Positions 60,401-64,000 of a stretch of DNA of 64,000 nt are shown here, in pieces. The stretch comes from Anas platyrhynchos (lineage: Eukaryota; Chordata; Aves; Anseriformes; Anatidae). Position 1 is the stretch's first letter, and every line of letters starts with the position of its first letter. Below the pieces are notes generated by a model that was not told the origin of the DNA, did no database searches, and worked only from the letters and a program-made list of their open reading frames with translations. The translations under genes and the position numbers were made by a program. The stretch lies in assembly GCF_047663525.1 (NCBI RefSeq), contig NC_092606.1:5206501-5270500 (forward strand), given 5' to 3'.

Positions 60401-63039
60401 TGAACAGATCTCTCTTCTTTTGGGATGATTGAATATCTTGAAAATATTGGGATTGAGCTAAGCAACCAAAAAGGTTTGGTTCCAGCTGCCAAAAAGGCTA
60501 AAACGGGGATGGAGAGAGAAATGTTTCCTGCATAGCCTGCTCTCTGTGCCTGAGGCTGCACTGAGGACAGCGCTCGCTGGATCTGGCTAAATGCTTGTCT
60601 TCAGGCTGAGCCAAGAACATTTCTTTTTCCAGCTTTCTGCCTCGCCCTCTTGTCCTGTGCCCTGGTTCAGACTCTCCAGGCCGGGTACAGGCTTGCTGGC
60701 TGTGCATGCTCACGCAGGCAGAGGGCACTTGTGCAAAGGGCCTGTTCCCTGCAGGGCCTCCAGCACTTCGGAGGGAATTCTGTGCCCTTAACAGCGAGGA
60801 AAGCAACCTAACTTTTTCTCTGGTTCTTCTCTTCCTCAGCTGGTACCTGAAGGCTCAGCAAATCGCTCCCAAGAACGGCCGCCCGTACAACCAGCTGGCG
60901 CTCCTGGCCATCTACACGGTGAGGTGCTGGTCGTGCGAGGATGCAGAAAGCACAGGAAGAGCCTCCGGGAGGGTTAGGGGTTTCCATCTGGTGGAGGAAG
61001 ACGTTTAAGGCAGTGCAGATGTGTTTTTTTTTTAAAGAAAGAAAGGCTGATGGCAGGGTGTGCTCTGTGGATCCCAGCTGTTGTGGCTTCAGGCAGCTTG
61101 GTTAGATACGCAGTGCTGCTGCAGGCTGTCAGCATCCTGGGAACGGCTCTGTAGGCTGTTGAGTGCACACATTTGAAAGGGGACTGCTTTTAAGGTTTTG
61201 CACGAGATTCTTGTGCTCAAGACCATGCTGTTGCAAGCATTCTGCTTGCCACGTCTTCAGTGAGCCTGTGAGCAGCAGTCTGAGCAACATCAACACACGA
61301 CTTCCTGAGCTTTTGAGTTTTGCTGGCTACTCCAGCCATGCAGCAAGGCTCGTTGCAAGGAAGAATTGCAGCAGATAATGGGGGCATCAGAGCAGGGCAT
61401 GGGGACTGGTAGGGGTCTGCCTATACAATGCTGAAATGTGCTGGTTTAAAACACCAGTTCAAAACTGCAGCATTTAGAAATGCACTTCCCTCGTGGCTGG
61501 GAATGGCCTTTCTGGCTCTCAGCGTGGGGCTAAGAGCAGCACAGTGTCTTGCCATGCTGTGACGGTCTGTAAGGCCAGCAGCACGTGGGCAAAACCCTAA
61601 ATAGCTGCGGGTTGGTGGCATAAAGACTTGGAGGCTGCTTTCTCAGTGCTCCCTGTGCTGGCCTGGGGCAGGAAAGATGCTGCGAGTTTGCGTGAGTGTG
61701 CAGGGACTAGCCCAGGGGCAGGCTGAAGTGCGGAGGGCATCCTTCTCCTACACCCCTGCCAGGAGCCTGGCAACCCCTCCAGTATTCCTGGGCCTCTCCT
61801 CTTGTAAAACCCACGTGGAGTCATTTCCATACTCATAGCAATGTTGCAGAGTTATTTCCTGAACTGTCAGGAATTCACTGTTTGTACCGTTGCCCTTTGC
61901 TGTGATGTCTGCTGAGAGCTTTTTTGTGTGAGCCTCTGGGTTAACGGCTTCTGTGGCAGCCTCAGGGCTAGGGTGAGTCTGCAGGCTGAGAGGGGAAGGG
62001 GATTGAATGCGGAGGGAGAATTATCGGGGGGCTTGGCCTCAAACTTCCCAGGATGAGTGCTAGCTCTGAGCCTGGTTGTGTGTTTTTTTTTTTTTTTTGC
62101 AGAGGAGAAAGCTGGATGCTGTCTACTATTACATGCGCAGCCTGGCTGCCAGCAACCCCATCCTCACGGCCAAGGAGAGCCTCATGAGCCTGTTCGAAGA
62201 GACAAAACGCAAGGTGAGTAGGGGCTGAGCTGTGGGACGCGGCGGCTGCCTCAGCTGCCTCTCAGCTGGAGAGCTGAGGTCTGGAGAGAAGGGTGCTGGT
62301 GGCTTTGGGGCTCGGAGTCACCACCAGTTGACTGCTAAGAAATTCCATACTGGGATTCAAAAGAGAGAGAGAAAAAATGATGCTGCCTGTCTGCAGCCTG
62401 CTTTTGGGGTTGTGTAGTCAGCTGAATCTCTTATTTCTGGGTCACAGACTGTCAAAGAGCCCGGCTCAGCAAGGGCTGGAGGTTGCTGTGTTTTGCAGCA
62501 CGGCCTCAGCATGCAGCTGGATTATTGCCTCATCCCAGCGAGGCGGGCGGCAGAGGCTGCGGTCCCTTTGTGCCCCAAATCAAAAGTGCAGCGTGTCGGC
62601 TGCCAAATGCTGCTAGGACTGGGCACGGCTTTTCTTGTCCCAGTGCAGTCAGATTCAAAAACCTCTCACCCGTGTCATCCTGTAGTGTCAGAAACCAACT
62701 TCTGAGCCTGTCAGTGAGTTATTGTCGTTTTGAAGCTGGCGCAAAAGCCACTTTCAACACATAAATGAGATATATTTTCCCTGCCCCTTGATCCCTGGGT
62801 GAGCTGAGCCTGTCCTGTCCTCGCAGGCAGAGCAGATGGAGCAGAAGAAGCACCAGGTGCTGGAGCTGAGCCCCAGCCGCCGGGGAAAGGGCAAGAAGCC
62901 CACGTTGCGACAAGTTGGGGACGACGCCACGCGGCTGGAGATCTGGATCCATCCCTCCCACCCCCGCTCCTCCCAGGGCCACGAATCCGGCAGGGATTCT
63001 GAGCAGGACAACGGGCTTGGGAACCTCAGCCCCAGCGAC
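54159..63039 (+). CDS. SMG6: SMG6 (EST1A), NMD endonuclease, 5' part, runs off right edge
   Basis: Eight coding exons seen: 54159-54252, 54880-56644, 58132-58324, 58709-58819, 59599-59705, 60840-60918, 62103-62213, 62827-63039; 891 residues so far (human total about 1,419). SMG6 cleaves mRNAs near premature stops and has telomere roles. Large exon 2 encodes the disordered N-terminus with both exon-junction-complex binding motifs: [15 protein letters not shown] at about 47-61 and [14 protein letters not shown] at about 153-166. Further along are SMG6 signatures [48 protein letters not shown] and [12 protein letters not shown]. From about residue 590 the 14-3-3-like/TPR domain begins ([72 protein letters not shown]). 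The rest of the EST1 region and the C-terminal PIN nuclease are outside. Start context AAGATGG in a CpG island. Confidence 0.96.
57357..57545 (+). mobile_element. CR1 LINE fragment in SMG6 intron 2
   Basis: Contains the CR1 words GAGGGAACGGCCTCAAGTTG, CAGGGGAGGTTCGGGTTGGG and GCACTGGGACGGGCTGCCCA in the usual order, sense orientation. The 3' tail is missing or diverged. It is the same type of fragment as at 46722. Confidence 0.8.
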
Positions 63040-64000
63040 GTGAGTACTGCAGGAGGCGGCTGTTGGCTTTGGTGTCATGTGTTTGGAATGCGGTGGAATG
63101 ACACTGGATCTGTTTTGCTTTCCTGTTGCTAAATTTTCCAGTGTTTTGGCTTCCCCTATGGGAGCTGTGCCTGGGTCAGGCTGAGGAGCTGGTGACCTCG
63201 TGCCTCTCATGTTTAAGGCATGTTGTTACCATCCCTTTCTTGGCAGCACGTGCTGCTGGGGCTGATGTGGAATAGGAGAGGCACAAACAGAAGATGCAGC
63301 GAAATGCCTCTGCTTTGCAGGCTCCGACCTGGGCGAGGTTGCCGGTGGGAAATGAGGTCAGGTGCTGGAGGCCGGGGGTAGCGGTGACCCGGGGAGCTCC
63401 AGGGCTTGTTCTGGAAGCGAGTCGTGTGTCCCAGTGCAAGCTCCCAGTCACCTGGCGCTGGGACAAACGCAAAAACCATGCTTTTAATTCCCAGTGTAGG
63501 TGTTACGCTTGCAGTGCTCGTTCTGCTGAGAAAAATCTCCTGTAAGGATTAAAAAAATTGGCTACTGGTGTCCCTGACCAGGCGGTTCGAGCTCCGTACC
63601 TTGCAGAAGGGGCCCGGGTGAGCTCTGTTTGTCAGGCCCAGGAATGCAGGCAAAGGCAGTGCTGGTTGGGAGCTCATCCTCTAGGAATCCTTGCATTGCT
63701 TTGGCACATGTGGCCTGCAGGAGGGCTTGCCAGGGAGCTCGGGGCTGCCTGTCCTAAAATGGCTGTTAAGGATGGGAGCCGAGCTGAGACCTTCTGTGCG
63801 CGCTGTGGGGCCCAGCGCTTCTCCAACGCGCTGGCGCTTTTATAACTGGTTTGTGACTTCAGCTGGGTGGAACTGGGGTGAAGTCTCAGAGCTGGGAGAT
63901 AAGCTCTGGCACACTGCTGCTGCATTTTTTCGCTGTTACTGCCCTCGGTTGTTTTCCCTCTCCTCTGGCTTCTCTTCTGGAGACCTTTGCTTCCTCAGCA
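63040..64000 (+). other. SMG6 intron 8 (continues past the window)
   Basis: After the donor at 63040 no further SMG6 exon is found before the window ends. No repeat or RNA gene recognised. Confidence 0.6.

Overview
This window is vertebrate nuclear DNA and almost certainly avian. Genes are split into many small GT-AG exons with short introns. GC content is high across the central genes. The interspersed repeats I can recognise are bird/reptile CR1 LINE tails. Gene content resembles a bird microchromosome (chicken chromosome 19 is my guess from memory of synteny; not checked).

Layout, left to right: SLC13A2 (minus, 5' six coding exons only, runs off the left edge); SLC46A1 (plus, complete, 5 coding exons); SARM1 (minus, complete, 9 coding exons); VTN (plus, complete, 8 exons); a KIF12-family kinesin (minus, 17 coding exons); SEBOX homeobox gene (plus, 2 exons); TMEM199 (minus, 6 exons); POLDIP2 (plus, 11 exons); TSR1 (plus, 15 exons) with two SNORD91-like box C/D snoRNAs in its introns; SMG6 (plus, first 8 coding exons, runs off the right edge). 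I derived every exon boundary by reading splice sites and keeping the reading phase; all the multi-exon models close in frame.

The genes are mostly unrelated in function: membrane transport (SLC13A2 dicarboxylates, SLC46A1 folate), axon death (SARM1), extracellular adhesion (VTN), microtubule motor, oocyte/embryo homeobox, V-ATPase assembly (TMEM199), mitochondrial/nuclear POLDIP2, 40S ribosome maturation (TSR1 with its snoRNA cargo) and nonsense-mediated decay (SMG6). Several pairs are head-to-head and may share promoters: TMEM199/POLDIP2 (145 bp between start codons) and KIF12-like/SEBOX (577 bp).

The most notable points are: (1) a whole KIF12-type kinesin sitting between VTN and SEBOX, which are immediate neighbours in mammals; (2) direct linkage of a block that is on human 17q11.2 (SLC13A2 to POLDIP2) with one on human 17p13.3 (TSR1, SMG6), with no serine racemase gene between TSR1 and SMG6; (3) a near-perfect 32-bp inverted repeat in SLC13A2 intron 4; (4) about 1.3 kb of G-rich minisatellite in POLDIP2 intron 1; (5) six exact-length 21-bp units just upstream of SMG6. 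I see no CRISPR array, tRNA, rRNA or intact mobile element.
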